Positions 52,349-64,000 of a DNA stretch of 64,000 nt are shown here, piece after piece (positions within the stretch are counted from its first letter, which is position 1; every line of letters begins with the position of its first letter). The stretch covers positions 1-64,000 of the forward strand of contig VFJQ01000048.1 in NCBI GenBank assembly GCA_009885995.1, in the 5' to 3' direction. The stretch is from Verrucomicrobiota bacterium. GTDB taxonomy: Bacteria > Verrucomicrobiota > Verrucomicrobiia > Chthoniobacterales > Chthoniobacteraceae. The notes below the pieces were generated by a model. It had not been told where the DNA came from. It saw only the letters and a program-made list of their open reading frames with translations, and ran no database searches. Position numbers and translations under genes: made by a program.

Positions 52349-54093
52349 TACATGTATTCCGCGAGCGAGCCGCCGCCCGGCGGGAAGAGGATCGCCGTGG
52401 TGTCGGTGCGCTCGCCGGGCTTGAGCGCGATCGGGAGACCGCCGAGTTTTGCGGAGACGATGTGCTCGGCGCGGACGACGGAGTTCCCGATGATCTGCCC
52501 GCCCACGGTGATGCTGGAGATCTGCGACACGATGCTCCCGTTGTCCGAGACGCCCGCGCCGGAATCGAGGGCAGCGATCGTTGCGCTGGCGAGATTGCCG
52601 CCGATGGAGACGGAGCCGATCCGCCCGTCGGCGTTCTTGGCGGCGCCTCCCACGTTTGGAGCCGAGGTGCCGGCCAGGATCGTCGCCAGCCGGAAGGAAC
52701 CTTTCACGACGATCTTGCCGATCGCCATGCGCCCGGGGCTCCCCTCGGCATAAATCCCCGGCGCGTCATCGCCGGTGCCCGTGAAATCACCGCCCACGGA
52801 CACGGTGCCGATATGCTTGGCGAAGATCTCGACATTGTTCCGGTTGCTGAAATCGTCCCCGGAGATCCCAACCACCGAGCCGCCGATGCTCACCGTCCCG
52901 ATGTCCCCCACCGCGGAGATCGTGCAGCAGTAAGAGGCAAACCACGGCCCGGTGTTTGGGATGACCTGGAGCACCGGCCCGATGATATTCCCGCCGATGC
53001 GCACGCTGGTGAGATTTCCGCCCGCAGCGATGCTGCTGGAACTTGAGGCGATGTAGGAATTCGTAGTGCTGTCGCGCGCGACGATCGGCCCGACGAGTGA
53101 GCCGACGATCGTCACCGAGTCGATGTTTCCACCCGCGGCGATCCGCCCCGTCTGGTCTCCGCTCCCTCCACGAAGATCACCGCCGATCTTGACCTTCCCG
53201 ATCTTCCCCGAGGCCGAGATGAAGCCGGTCTGTGCGGCGCCGTCGAGGCCGTAAACCGAGCCGGCGATCGCCACGTTCAGGATTTCTGCCGCGACGATCT
53301 TCCGGTAAACGAAGTCGCCCTTCACCGTCAGCGAACCGAGCGTCCCCGTGACGGTGACGTTCGAGTAGAGCGTCCCGACGACATCCATCTTCACGATGGA
53401 CTTCGCCGCAAACGACGAGTTGATCGCCCCGGCGCCGACCCGCACTTTCGCGAGGTCCGCGGTGCCGGTGATGGCCGAGTCGAGGATCGAGCCCACGATG
53501 TTCAAGTTGGCGACCGCGCCCGAGAGATCGAGGCTCACGCCGGTCATCGTGGTCACTTTGATCGTCCCGACTTTTCCCGCGAGGCTGCTCGCGATCGAGC
53601 CGTTCGCCCCCTGCGTCCCCGTGCCCCATGCGCCGAAGGTCTGCGCCGTGAGGCTCTTGATGGCGAGGTTGCTCCCGCCCGTCCCAGCGTCGATCTGGCC
53701 GAGGTCGCCGGCGATCTTTACTTTCCCCAGCCCGATCGCGGCGCCGTCCATCCCCGCGCCGTCGCTGGCCGCGGCGTCGATGTAGCCCACGTTCACGCGC
53801 CCGTCGCCGCTCGCGCCTCTTTTCACCACGGAGACCGCCAGGTCGGTCCCGGCGAAGGGATTCACGCCGCCCACGAGCGGCACGGTGCTGAAGTCGATCT
53901 CGCGGATCGTGCCGGTGAGTCCCGCGCCGGAGAGCCGCAGCGCCGCCGTGAGTTGCGCCACGGTGCCCTTGCTTGTTTTCACCGCGACGGTGTCGCCGTC
54001 GATGTCCGTGATGTTCACCACCGCCGCGGGTGCGATACGCGCCTCGAGCGGTTCGATGGACGAAGGCTGGGCGGAGGAACGGGAGTGTGTCAT
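52348..54093 (-). CDS. Beta-helix-type repeat protein with EPLEARIAPA N-terminal motif
   Basis: A 581-residue protein starting at MTHSRSSAQPS; an ATG 21 bp upstream is possible. Near residue 14 it carries SIEPLEARIAPAAVV, the Verrucomicrobia version of the LEPR-type motif found at the N-terminus of large envelope proteins in planctomycete relatives. The rest is a regular beta-repeat pattern: GKVKIAGDLG, AKSIVKMDVVGTLYSN, GSLTVKGDFV, IGKVKIGGDL, NIDSVTIVGSLVG, IGTVSIGGSVVG, IGSVSIGGNL. Gly/Asn/Ser-rich turns alternate with short hydrophobic strands, as in a parallel beta-helix. An extracellular or outer-membrane structural role is likely. It lies between the two copies of an 83-bp direct repeat. 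Confidence 0.78.
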   Translation of the reverse strand: MTHSRSSAQPSSIEPLEARIAPAAVVNITDIDGDTVAVKTSKGTVAQLTAALRLSGAGLTGTIREIDFSTVPLVGGVNPFAGTDLAVSVVKRGASGDGRVNVGYIDAAASDGAGMDGAAIGLGKVKIAGDLGQIDAGTGGSNLAIKSLTAQTFGAWGTGTQGANGSIASSLAGKVGTIKVTTMTGVSLDLSGAVANLNIVGSILDSAITGTADLAKVRVGAGAINSSFAAKSIVKMDVVGTLYSNVTVTGTLGSLTVKGDFVYRKIVAAEILNVAIAGSVYGLDGAAQTGFISASGKIGKVKIGGDLRGGSGDQTGRIAAGGNIDSVTIVGSLVGPIVARDSTTNSYIASSSSSIAAGGNLTSVRIGGNIIGPVLQVIPNTGPWFASYCCTISAVGDIGTVSIGGSVVGISGDDFSNRNNVEIFAKHIGTVSVGGDFTGTGDDAPGIYAEGSPGRMAIGKIVVKGSFRLATILAGTSAPNVGGAAKNADGRIGSVSIGGNLASATIAALDSGAGVSDNGSIVSQISSITVGGQIIGNSVVRAEHIVSAKLGGLPIALKPGERTDTTAILFPPGGGSLAEYM

Positions 54094-54214
54094 AGGTCGG
54101 CTAGGTGGGGACATCGCCCGCGCCTGTCAAGCGATGCTCTGAAGTCGCAATCGCCGCGAGCATCGGACGTGGCGCGAGCGGAAACGAACGCGCACAGTAG
54201 GTCGCGCGAGCCGG

Positions 54215-54297
54215 CGCCTCGCACCGAACAAAGCCGCCGAGCGGAAGATCCTTTTCGAGAACGCGAAGCGCGTGCGGAAGCTGCCGGTGTAGCGCGG
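54215..54297 (+). pseudogene. 83-bp direct repeat, copy 2: orphan amidohydrolase 3' end
   Basis: This repeats the last 25 codons and stop of the amidohydrolase gene (52256-52338) with three substitutions. No upstream part of that gene is present. It lies about 120 bp upstream of the beta-helix gene start, in the otherwise non-coding 54094-54627. Confidence 0.85.
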
Positions 54298-54424
54298 AAA
54301 AGCTCGAGCCGCACCGGGCGGGAGTGCGGCGGTGGCTGCGGCGGCTTTCGACGCCGCGCCGGTGGGGAAAGGCGCGGCGGACGTGGCTTTCGGCGCGTTT
54401 GAAGTTCCTTTTGCTGCGGCGAGC

Positions 54425-54497
54425 CTCACCTTTGGAGCGCCTCCGCTTACCTTTGGGGCGTCTCCCCTTACCTTTGGAGCGCCGCCAATTACCTTTT
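54425..54497. repeat. 21-bp tandem repeat, three full units plus a partial
   Basis: Units at 54425-54445, 54446-54466 and 54467-54487, each containing (T)ACCTTTGG(A/G)GCG, then a truncated fourth. In one plus-strand frame this reads LTFGAPP repeated, but no convincing gene encloses it. It sits in the gap 54298-54627 downstream of the kinase fusion gene (reverse strand). Confidence 0.75.
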
Positions 54498-54501
54498 CCG
54501 T

Positions 54502-54564
54502 GACGGAAAAGGTCTTATCCGTCGCGCATGAAGCGACCGAAACGGCTGAAAAGGCCGTTTTCAG
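54502..54564 (-). terminator. Paired stem-loops after the kinase fusion gene
   Basis: GACGGAAAAG/CTTATCCGTC (54502-54511 and 54514-54523, 9 of 10 paired) and CTGAAAA/TTTTCAG (54546-54552 and 54558-54564) lie 65-125 bp beyond the kinase stop. They could end its transcript. No long U-run follows. Confidence 0.35.
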
Positions 54565-54627
54565 AGATTCGCCAGATTTGTGCCTGCTGGAACTCCCTCG
54601 GGCAACGGAGAGCGGAAGTATCGACGC

Positions 54628-58710
<4,083 letters not shown>

Positions 58711-58777
58711 CCAGCCCTGATACCGACGCTCCGGCCTCCGTCCAGCGCGACTCTGCGTCGCCGCCGGGCAGCACGGC

Positions 58778-59476
58778 TCAGCTCGTCGCGCAGAGTAGCG
58801 CCGTCATCTCTTGATCCACGTCGTTAGGATCGGCGATTGTGTCGGCGACGATCGCGCGCAGCAGGTCGCGGTAGCGCTTTCGAAAATCGAACACCGCGAC
58901 GTGCAGCGCGCCGGAAGACATGCCGGCCTTGGGCGCGATTTCTTCGTAGCGATCCTCGCCGCCCTCGAAGCCAAGGAAGGGCAGCAGCACGGTGAAGAGT
59001 GGCTCCTTCCCACCCGCGGCATATTCGCGCCGGAGGGACTCGACCGTGAACTCCAGCACCGTCAGCGCCCAGCGGCGCTGGAATACCGTGTCCGGGTCGC
59101 GCTCGGGCTCCTTCGCGAAGCACTCCTCCGCCCATGAACGCGAGAGCGTGATCGGTGGGTTCGGGCCCGGCTTCACTCCGCCCGTCGCGAGCCCGCGCAG
59201 CCGCACGAGCAGCCACTCGCGCATCCGCGACGCGCCTTCGTCCGTAGGAGTCGGCGGCTCCTTATCGCGCCAGCGCGTGAAGCTCGCCTCAGTCGCAATC
59301 GCCGCTTTTTCCGCCGACAAACCCGCGCGCCGCCACCACGCATAGACGGGATACCAGTAGCTCGCCGCGATCTCGTGAATGGCCTGCCGCACCGCGGTGG
59401 CATCGCCGGACAAGGCGGTGGCCCAGTGCCGCGGCGGCGCCGATGCATCAGGCTGTGGATTGGATATCAAATTCAT
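58778..59476 (-). CDS. ECF-type sigma factor associated with Ser/Thr kinase
   Basis: A 232-residue protein starting at MNLISNPQPDASAPP. It matches the kinase-associated ECF sigma factors of Planctomycetes and Verrucomicrobia: HEIAASYWYPVYAWWRRAGL (region 2 start), a degenerate helix EASFTRWRDKEPPTP where others have QEFF, VFQRRWALTVLEFTVESLRR, and region 4 GGEDRYEEIAPKAGMSSGAL with AVFDFRKRYRDLLRAIVADT. Such sigma factors are thought to be activated by phosphorylation from the neighbouring kinase (family knowledge). It is co-directional with the kinase fusion gene (67-bp gap). The weak region-2 core may signal altered promoter recognition. Confidence 0.85.
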   Translation of the reverse strand: MNLISNPQPDASAPPRHWATALSGDATAVRQAIHEIAASYWYPVYAWWRRAGLSAEKAAIATEASFTRWRDKEPPTPTDEGASRMREWLLVRLRGLATGGVKPGPNPPITLSRSWAEECFAKEPERDPDTVFQRRWALTVLEFTVESLRREYAAGGKEPLFTVLLPFLGFEGGEDRYEEIAPKAGMSSGALHVAVFDFRKRYRDLLRAIVADTIADPNDVDQEMTALLCATS

Positions 59477-59519
59477 AGGCAGCGGGAGCGCTGCGTAGCA
59501 GTCCGCTCGCGCGAGCGCA

Positions 59520-59549
59520 AGCGCCCGGGAAACCAGCGCCCGGGAAACC
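59520..59549. repeat. Perfect 15-bp tandem duplication in the sigma/sulfatase intergenic region
   Basis: AGCGCCCGGGAAACC occurs twice back to back (59520-59534, 59535-59549). It is followed by an AACCTGC/GCAGGTT stem (59546-59552 and 59561-59567). Located between divergent starts at 59476 and 59601, it may be an operator. Confidence 0.65.
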
Positions 59550-59600
59550 TGCGCTTCCCGGCAGGTTCTCCGCGCGCGGTTTCGCGCTGAAAGGTGTGGG

Positions 59601-61028
59601 ATGAATCCGCGCCCGGCTCCCCCCATCATCCGCGTCTCGCTGCTCGCGCTGATGTGCATTGCAGCGACCGCTTTCGCCACGGAGCCGAAGCCGAACTTCG
59701 TCGTCTTCTTCGTCGATAATTTCGGCAACGGCGACCTCGGCTGCTTCGGCTCGACGCTGCACCGCACACCGCACGTGGACCGGCTCGCGGCGGAGGGGAC
59801 GAAGTTCACGAGCTTCTACGTGGCGAGCGGCGTCTGCACGCCGAGCCGCGCGGCGCTGATGACGGGTTGCTATCCGCTCCGTGTGAATATGCACGAGAGC
59901 GGGACGAAGACGGCGGTGCTGCGCGCTCTCGACAAAAAGGGGCTGAACCCCAGCGAGACGACGATCGCCGAGACGCTCAAACAGGCGGGCTACGCGACGG
60001 GGATTTTTGGCAAGTGGCACCTCGGCGATCAGCCTGAGTTTCTGCCCACGCGGCAGGGCTTCGATGAGTTCTTCGGCATCCCCTACTCCGATGACATGAC
60101 GAAGGACAAATTCCCCAACACCTGGCCGGAGCTGCCGCTGATGCGCGGAGAAAAGGTGATCGAGGCGCCGCCGGACCGCGACTATCTCGTGCAGCGGACG
60201 ACCGAGGAAGTGATCGCATTCATGGAGCGGCACAAGGCGCGGCCGTTCTTCGCCTACATCCCGCACACGATGCCGGGCTCGACTGCGCATCCGTTTTCGA
60301 GCCCGGCCTTCCGCGGCAAATCGAAGAATGGCGACTACGGCGACAGCGTGGAGGAGCTGGACTGGAGCACCGGCGAGATCATGGGTGCGCTGAAGCGACT
60401 GGGCCTCGATGAGCGCACGCTGGTCGTGTGGACTTCGGATAACGGAGCGGTGAACCGCGAGCCGACGCAGGGCAGTTGCGCGCCGTATCGCGGGATGGCT
60501 TACGACACGAGCGAGGGTGCGATGCGGATGCCGTGCGTGATGCGCTGGCCGGGAAGGATCGCCGCAGGGAGGACGAACGACGAGGTATGCTCGACGATGG
60601 ATTTGCTGCCGACATTTGCCGCGCTCGCGGGCGCGCCGCTTCCGACAAATCCGATCGACGGCCACGACATCCGCTCGCTGCTCCTCGGCGATGCGAGTGC
60701 GAAGTCGCCGTGGGATGCGCGGGGCTTTGCCTACTACCGCATGGAGCAACTCCAGGCGGTGCGCTCGGGCGGCTGGAAGCTCTACCTCCCGCTCGAAACT
60801 AAATACGTCGCGCTCAATCGCAGGACCGAGCCAGCGAAGCTCGAACTCTACGACTTGCGCGAAGATGTGCATGAGGACCGCGAAGTCGCGTCCGAGCACC
60901 CGGAGATCGTGGAGCAGCTCACGGCGCTGGCGGAAAAGGTCCGCGCGGAGATCGGCGATGTGGACCGTCCGGGCTCGGGACAGCGGCCCGCGGGGTGGGT
61001 CGAAAACCCAAAGCCGCTGCTGCCGTGA
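59601..61028 (+). CDS. Secreted sulfatase (type S1, formylglycine-dependent)
   Basis: A 475-residue sulfatase with a signal peptide ending CIAATAFA. The maturation motif CTPSR has Cys79 as the future formylglycine (GVCTPSRAALMTGCYPLR). VDNFGNGDLGCFGS is the N-terminal metal site, with Asn in place of the second Asp. GIFGKWHLGDQPEF and VVWTSDNGAVNREP are further conserved parts. It removes sulfate esters from polysaccharides or glycolipids in the periplasm. An anaerobic or aerobic maturase is needed but not encoded here. The stop overlaps the next gene by one base (TGATG). The operon is divergent from the sigma-kinase pair. Confidence 0.93.
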   Translation: MNPRPAPPIIRVSLLALMCIAATAFATEPKPNFVVFFVDNFGNGDLGCFGSTLHRTPHVDRLAAEGTKFTSFYVASGVCTPSRAALMTGCYPLRVNMHESGTKTAVLRALDKKGLNPSETTIAETLKQAGYATGIFGKWHLGDQPEFLPTRQGFDEFFGIPYSDDMTKDKFPNTWPELPLMRGEKVIEAPPDRDYLVQRTTEEVIAFMERHKARPFFAYIPHTMPGSTAHPFSSPAFRGKSKNGDYGDSVEELDWSTGEIMGALKRLGLDERTLVVWTSDNGAVNREPTQGSCAPYRGMAYDTSEGAMRMPCVMRWPGRIAAGRTNDEVCSTMDLLPTFAALAGAPLPTNPIDGHDIRSLLLGDASAKSPWDARGFAYYRMEQLQAVRSGGWKLYLPLETKYVALNRRTEPAKLELYDLREDVHEDREVASEHPEIVEQLTALAEKVRAEIGDVDRPGSGQRPAGWVENPKPLLP

Positions 61029-62620
61029 TGCAGAATCGGCGTGTCTTTCTACGAACGACAGCGCTGGCCGGTGCCGGGGTCGTCGCGCGTGGCGCCCAGC
61101 GGCGGAAGGCGCCGTTCCGCGTGCTCTACTCGAGCGACACCACGCACATCCTCACCTGCGCGAGCCCGTGGCGCCCGCGCGGTGCGAAGCTGAGCGCCGC
61201 GATGTTTCACGCCGCGGTGGATGAGGCAGCGGACGCCGGCGCCGATGCGCACCTGCTCCAACCCGGGCTTGGCTGGGTGCCGTGGTGGCCGAGCAAGGTG
61301 CTGCCGCTCGATGCGCACGCGGCGTGGTTTCGCGAGCATTTCGACTCGAAGAACTCGAGCGCGTTCGTGCGCTTCGTGCTCGATGGCGGCGACTTCGTGA
61401 AGCTCACGCTGGATCGCTGCCGGGAACGTGGGATGGCGGGCTTCGTCAGCTTCCGGCTGAACGATGCGCACCACAAAGCCGACGCCGACGACCCGAAGAA
61501 GGCACGCGGCGATTCCGTCCCGCGCTTCTATGCGGAGCATCCGGAATTTCGCCTCGGCCCGCAGCCGGAGCAGACGGGCTACGCGGCGATGCTGCACAAC
61601 TGGGCGATCCCCGAGGTCCGCGAGTTCAAGTTCCGGCTCATCGAGGATCTGTGCCGCAACTACGATCTCGACGGGCTGGAGCTCGACTTCCTGCGCCACC
61701 CGCACTTTTTCCGCCTGGGCGAAACGAATCGCGATCAGCGCCGCGCGGTGATGACGGAGTTCGTCGCCCGCGTGCGCCGGTTGCTCGACGAGACCGGGCG
61801 CGACGGGCGGCATCGCTGGCTGTGCGTCCGCATCCCGGCGCACCTCGCTTCGCACGATAAGCTCGGGCTCGACGTGGCGGCGCTCGCGACCGCGGGGGTC
61901 GAGATGTTCGATCTCTCGACCTACTACCACACCGAGCAGCAGACCTCGCTCGCCGAGATCCGACGCCTCGTGCCGGACGCGGCCGTCTTCCACGAGCTGA
62001 CGCAATGCACTGCGAACGATGGACATTCGCACCGGCGCAGCACGCCCGAGCAGCTTTCGACCACCGCGCATCTCGCCTACGCGCGCGGCGCCGATGGCGT
62101 GGCACTGTTCAATTTCCAATACTACCGGGAGCAGTCGCACGAACCCGATCCGCCGTGCGTCGAGCCGCCCTTCGCTATCGTGAAGACGCTGCGCGAACCG
62201 GCGCGCGTCGACGCAGCGCCGCAGCACTATTTCATCGGGCGGAACTACAGCGAGCCGCGTCCGCCCCGCCGCCAGCTCCCGCGCATCGTCGCGCCCGGCA
62301 CGACCTCACGCTTCACGCTCGATCTCGCTCCGCCCGCCGGCGGCTGGCAGCGTCCCGGCAGGCTGCGCATTCAGTCGGCGATAGCGATGCCGACTTCCCG
62401 CTGGAGCGCATCGCTCAATGGGATCGCCCTCGCGAGCAGCGACGACATCAGCGAGCCCTTCTCCAACCCGCTCACGCAACTCCTCGGAACCCCCGCCGCT
62501 CTGCGCGCGTGGACCGTGCCGGTCGAGCACTGCCGCGATGGCCGGAATGAAATCGAGTTCACCCTCGCGGAAGGTCCGGCCACGGAACTCATCTTCCTCG
62601 ACCTCGCCTTCCCCGCCTGA
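61028..62620 (+). CDS. Tat-exported TIM-barrel glycoside hydrolase-like protein
   Basis: A 530-residue protein with Tat-like signal MQNRRVFLRTTALAGAGVV. The central barrel includes FRVLYSSDTTHILTCASPW, FVSFRLNDAHHKADADDP, NYDLDGLELDFLRHPHFFRL (acidic pair on the fourth strand as in GH10/GH42-like barrels), WLCVRIPAHLASHDKLGLD and GVEMFDLSTYYHTEQQTS. The C-terminal 150 residues look like a beta-sandwich (GTTSRFTLDLAPPAGGW). It is coupled to the sulfatase gene, which suggests joint degradation of a sulfated glycan, but I cannot name a GH family. Confidence 0.7.
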   Translation: MQNRRVFLRTTALAGAGVVARGAQRRKAPFRVLYSSDTTHILTCASPWRPRGAKLSAAMFHAAVDEAADAGADAHLLQPGLGWVPWWPSKVLPLDAHAAWFREHFDSKNSSAFVRFVLDGGDFVKLTLDRCRERGMAGFVSFRLNDAHHKADADDPKKARGDSVPRFYAEHPEFRLGPQPEQTGYAAMLHNWAIPEVREFKFRLIEDLCRNYDLDGLELDFLRHPHFFRLGETNRDQRRAVMTEFVARVRRLLDETGRDGRHRWLCVRIPAHLASHDKLGLDVAALATAGVEMFDLSTYYHTEQQTSLAEIRRLVPDAAVFHELTQCTANDGHSHRRSTPEQLSTTAHLAYARGADGVALFNFQYYREQSHEPDPPCVEPPFAIVKTLREPARVDAAPQHYFIGRNYSEPRPPRRQLPRIVAPGTTSRFTLDLAPPAGGWQRPGRLRIQSAIAMPTSRWSASLNGIALASSDDISEPFSNPLTQLLGTPAALRAWTVPVEHCRDGRNEIEFTLAEGPATELIFLDLAFPA

Positions 62621-62623
62621 CGC

Positions 62624-63106
62624 TCAGCGCCGCCCGCGGAAGAACTCCTGCAAGAGCGTCGCACACTCGTCGCCGCGCACGCCGGCGGTGATGACGCAGC
62701 GGTGGTTGAGTTGCGGGTGCTGGAGCAGGTTCATAAGCGAACCGCCCGCGCCGTCCTTGGGCGAAAGGCAGCCGAAGATGACGCGCCGCACCCGGGTGTG
62801 GACGATCGCGCCCGCGCACATCGGGCACGGCTCCTTGGTGACGTAGAGATCGCACTCGGTGAGCCGCCAGTCCCCAACGACGCTCTCGGCCTGCGTGAGC
62901 GCGAGCATCTCGGCGTGGGCCGTCGCGTCTTTGAGCACCTCGACCTGGTTGCACGCGCGGCCGATCACCTGCCCCTGATGGACGACGACCGCCCCGACCG
63001 GCACCTCCCCCGCGTCAGCCGCCCGGCGCGCCTGACGCAGGGCTTCGCCCATGAAATATTGGTCGCTGGAGAGATCGATGTTCGTTTCGGGCGTCGGGTC
63101 GGGCAC
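62624..63106 (-). CDS. tadA: tRNA-specific adenosine deaminase
   Basis: A 160-residue cytidine/deoxycytidylate deaminase-fold protein. Zinc ligands are in HAE (His64, Glu66 as proton shuttle) and PCPMC (Cys94, Cys97). [20 protein letters not shown] with GAVVV and [31 protein letters not shown] are TadA signatures. It deaminates A34 to inosine in the tRNA-Arg(ACG) anticodon. It converges with the TIM-barrel gene (3-bp gap) and is divergent from rplS (84 bp). Confidence 0.93.
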   Translation of the reverse strand: MPDPTPETNIDLSSDQYFMGEALRQARRAADAGEVPVGAVVVHQGQVIGRACNQVEVLKDATAHAEMLALTQAESVVGDWRLTECDLYVTKEPCPMCAGAIVHTRVRRVIFGCLSPKDGAGGSLMNLLQHPQLNHRCVITAGVRGDECATLLQEFFRGRR

Positions 63107-63190
63107 TGTGGCGGGAAATTCGGGTTGCGTGTGCCGCCTTCTACGCTAGAACTCCGGCCCTTTTCCAAAAATAAACCGCCCTATTTTGCC

Positions 63191-63655
63191 ATGAACCGAG
63201 GCCAGATTCTCCGCACCATCGAGACCGAACAGCTCAAGAAAGAGCCACCGAAATTCAACATCGGTGACAGCGTCCGCGTTCACACCATCGTAAAGGAAGG
63301 CGTGGACAAGGAAGGCAAGAGCAAGGAGCGCATCCAGATTTTTTCCGGCATCGTGATCGCCCGCCGCGGATCGCTCGTGAATGAAAACTTCACCGTCCGC
63401 CGCATCAGCTACGGCGAAGGTGTCGAGCGCGTGTTTCCGCTGCATTCGCCACGCATCGCGAAGGTCGAGGTCGAGCGCGAAGGTGCACCGCGCCGCGCGA
63501 AGCTCTACTACCTGCGCGATCGCAAGGGCAAGGAAGCCATGTATGTGAAGCCGAAGAACAGGGCACTTGCGAGCGCGGAGAAAAAATCAAAGCAGAAGAA
63601 GGCGAAGCAACCGGCAGCCGCAGCCCCGGCGGCTGAGGAGACTCCGTCCGCTTAG
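63191..63655 (+). CDS. rplS: 50S ribosomal protein L19
   Basis: A 154-residue L19. The core runs [51 protein letters not shown] and [14 protein letters not shown]; all are canonical. After residue 120 a Lys/Ala-rich tail extends beyond the usual 115-residue protein. The ATG at 63191 follows AAATAAACC and TATTTTGCC; no strong Shine-Dalgarno sequence is visible. It lies 21 bp upstream of rnhB. Confidence 0.97.
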   Translation: MNRGQILRTIETEQLKKEPPKFNIGDSVRVHTIVKEGVDKEGKSKERIQIFSGIVIARRGSLVNENFTVRRISYGEGVERVFPLHSPRIAKVEVEREGAPRRAKLYYLRDRKGKEAMYVKPKNRALASAEKKSKQKKAKQPAAAAPAAEETPSA

Positions 63656-63662
63656 TTTTTTC

Positions 63663-63676
63663 CGCCGCACGCGGCG
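63663..63676 (+). other. Small hairpin abutting the rnhB start
   Basis: CGCCG (63663-63667), loop CACG, CGGCG (63672-63676) ends at the base before the rnhB ATG, following a T-rich stretch after the rplS stop. It could tune translation of rnhB; not a terminator by layout. Confidence 0.3.
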
Positions 63677-64000
63677 ATGAATTGCAGCCTCGCGCATGAG
63701 AGAAAGCTCCGTGCGCGAGGCTTTTCGTTGATTGCGGGAGTGGATGAAGCGGGCCGTGGCCCACTCGCCGGGCCGGTCGTGGCCGCGGCAGCGATCCTGC
63801 CCCATCGGTTTCGGCACAAGACGCTCCGCGACTCGAAGCAACTCACGGCACTCCAGCGCGATCGAATCTTCAACGAACTCACCGCACACGACAGCATCCA
63901 CTGGGCGGTCTCGATCGTGGGCGTCGAGGAGATCGAGCGAATCAATATCCTCCGCGCCACACACGCCGCGATGCGCCGTGCGGTCGAACAACTCCCCTCG
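63677..64000 (+). CDS. rnhB: Ribonuclease HII, 5' part (runs off window)
   Basis: The first 108 codons are present. AGVDEAGRGPLAGPVVAAAA carries the catalytic Asp23 and Glu24, and FRHKTLRDSKQLTALQR, INILRATHAAMRRAVEQL are standard RNase HII blocks. The enzyme removes RNA from RNA-DNA hybrids and single ribonucleotides in DNA. It lies directly downstream of rplS, a frequent arrangement. The remainder is outside the window. Confidence 0.95.
   Translation, partial: MNCSLAHERKLRARGFSLIAGVDEAGRGPLAGPVVAAAAILPHRFRHKTLRDSKQLTALQRDRIFNELTAHDSIHWAVSIVGVEEIERINILRATHAAMRRAVEQLPS

Overview
The window is about 64 kb of GC-rich bacterial chromosome, probably from Verrucomicrobiota (a Chthoniobacter-like soil or freshwater lineage is my guess). 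The evidence is family content. There are several secreted PVC-type cytochrome proteins (DUF1592/DUF1552, DUF1501/DUF1549-1553, and a PVC dehydrogenase with heme-binding domain), an LL-diaminopimelate aminotransferase, Ser/Thr kinase-linked ECF sigma factors, a sulfatase, delta-60 and fibronectin-like giant proteins, and an EPLEAR-type beta-helix protein. I see no phage, plasmid, rRNA, tRNA or CRISPR signature.

Layout. 1-376: end of a broken IS1182-like transposase. 0.5-6.2 kb: lipoprotein, FabZ-like dehydratase, two GT-C-like membrane proteins, a polyprenyl-phosphate type GT2 and a sigma factor. 6.2-6.6 kb: two strong inverted repeats, one of them a 126-bp MITE-like hairpin. 6.6-11.3 kb: a reverse-strand run of M61 peptidase, scpA, scpB and pheA. 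11.4-12.5 kb: a DUF433/DUF5615 pair and a frameshifted small gene, both behind GTTAGGC (integron-like) motifs. 12.6-16.6 kb: FN3 protein, dapL, and a GYF/trypsin-like gene with several frame breaks. 16.6-27.1 kb: a tightly coupled six-gene operon (SDR, FadR-type regulator, DUF1592, DUF1552, DUF1501, DUF1549/1553). 27.1-35.9 kb: a stray C-terminal module, a secreted protein, a 7-kb delta-60/FN3-like surface protein gene broken twice at poly-G tracts, and a stand-alone LuxR-type HTH. 36-43.3 kb: mannonate-type SDR, DUF456, peroxiredoxin, GYF-AIM24 fusion, and a reverse-strand group of secreted proteins. 43.4-47.8 kb: an RTX/Ig-like type I secreted protein. 47.8-54.1 kb: TPR protein, PVC heme protein carrying an in-frame palindromic element, Tat-exported amidohydrolase, and a beta-helix protein bounded by an 83-bp direct repeat. 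54.4-59.5 kb: a five-module kinase fusion with its ECF sigma factor. 59.6-62.6 kb: sulfatase and TIM-barrel protein. 62.6-64 kb: tadA, rplS and the start of rnhB.

How the genes fit together. The SDR/FadR/cytochrome operon looks like a substrate-inducible carbohydrate or sugar-acid oxidation unit. The sigma factor and kinase fusion (kinase, TM, DUF1080, C-type lectin, LRR) lie in one operon divergent from a sulfatase operon, which suggests an envelope carbohydrate-sensing system; this is inference. Housekeeping islands (pheA-scpBA, dapL, tadA, rplS-rnhB) are interspersed.

The most notable signals are the kinase fusion, the two poly-G frame breaks in the giant gene, a palindromic element inserted in frame inside a HEAT domain, the MITE-like hairpin, and the 83-bp duplication around the beta-helix gene. 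Some frame breaks could be sequencing errors, which cannot be excluded from sequence alone.
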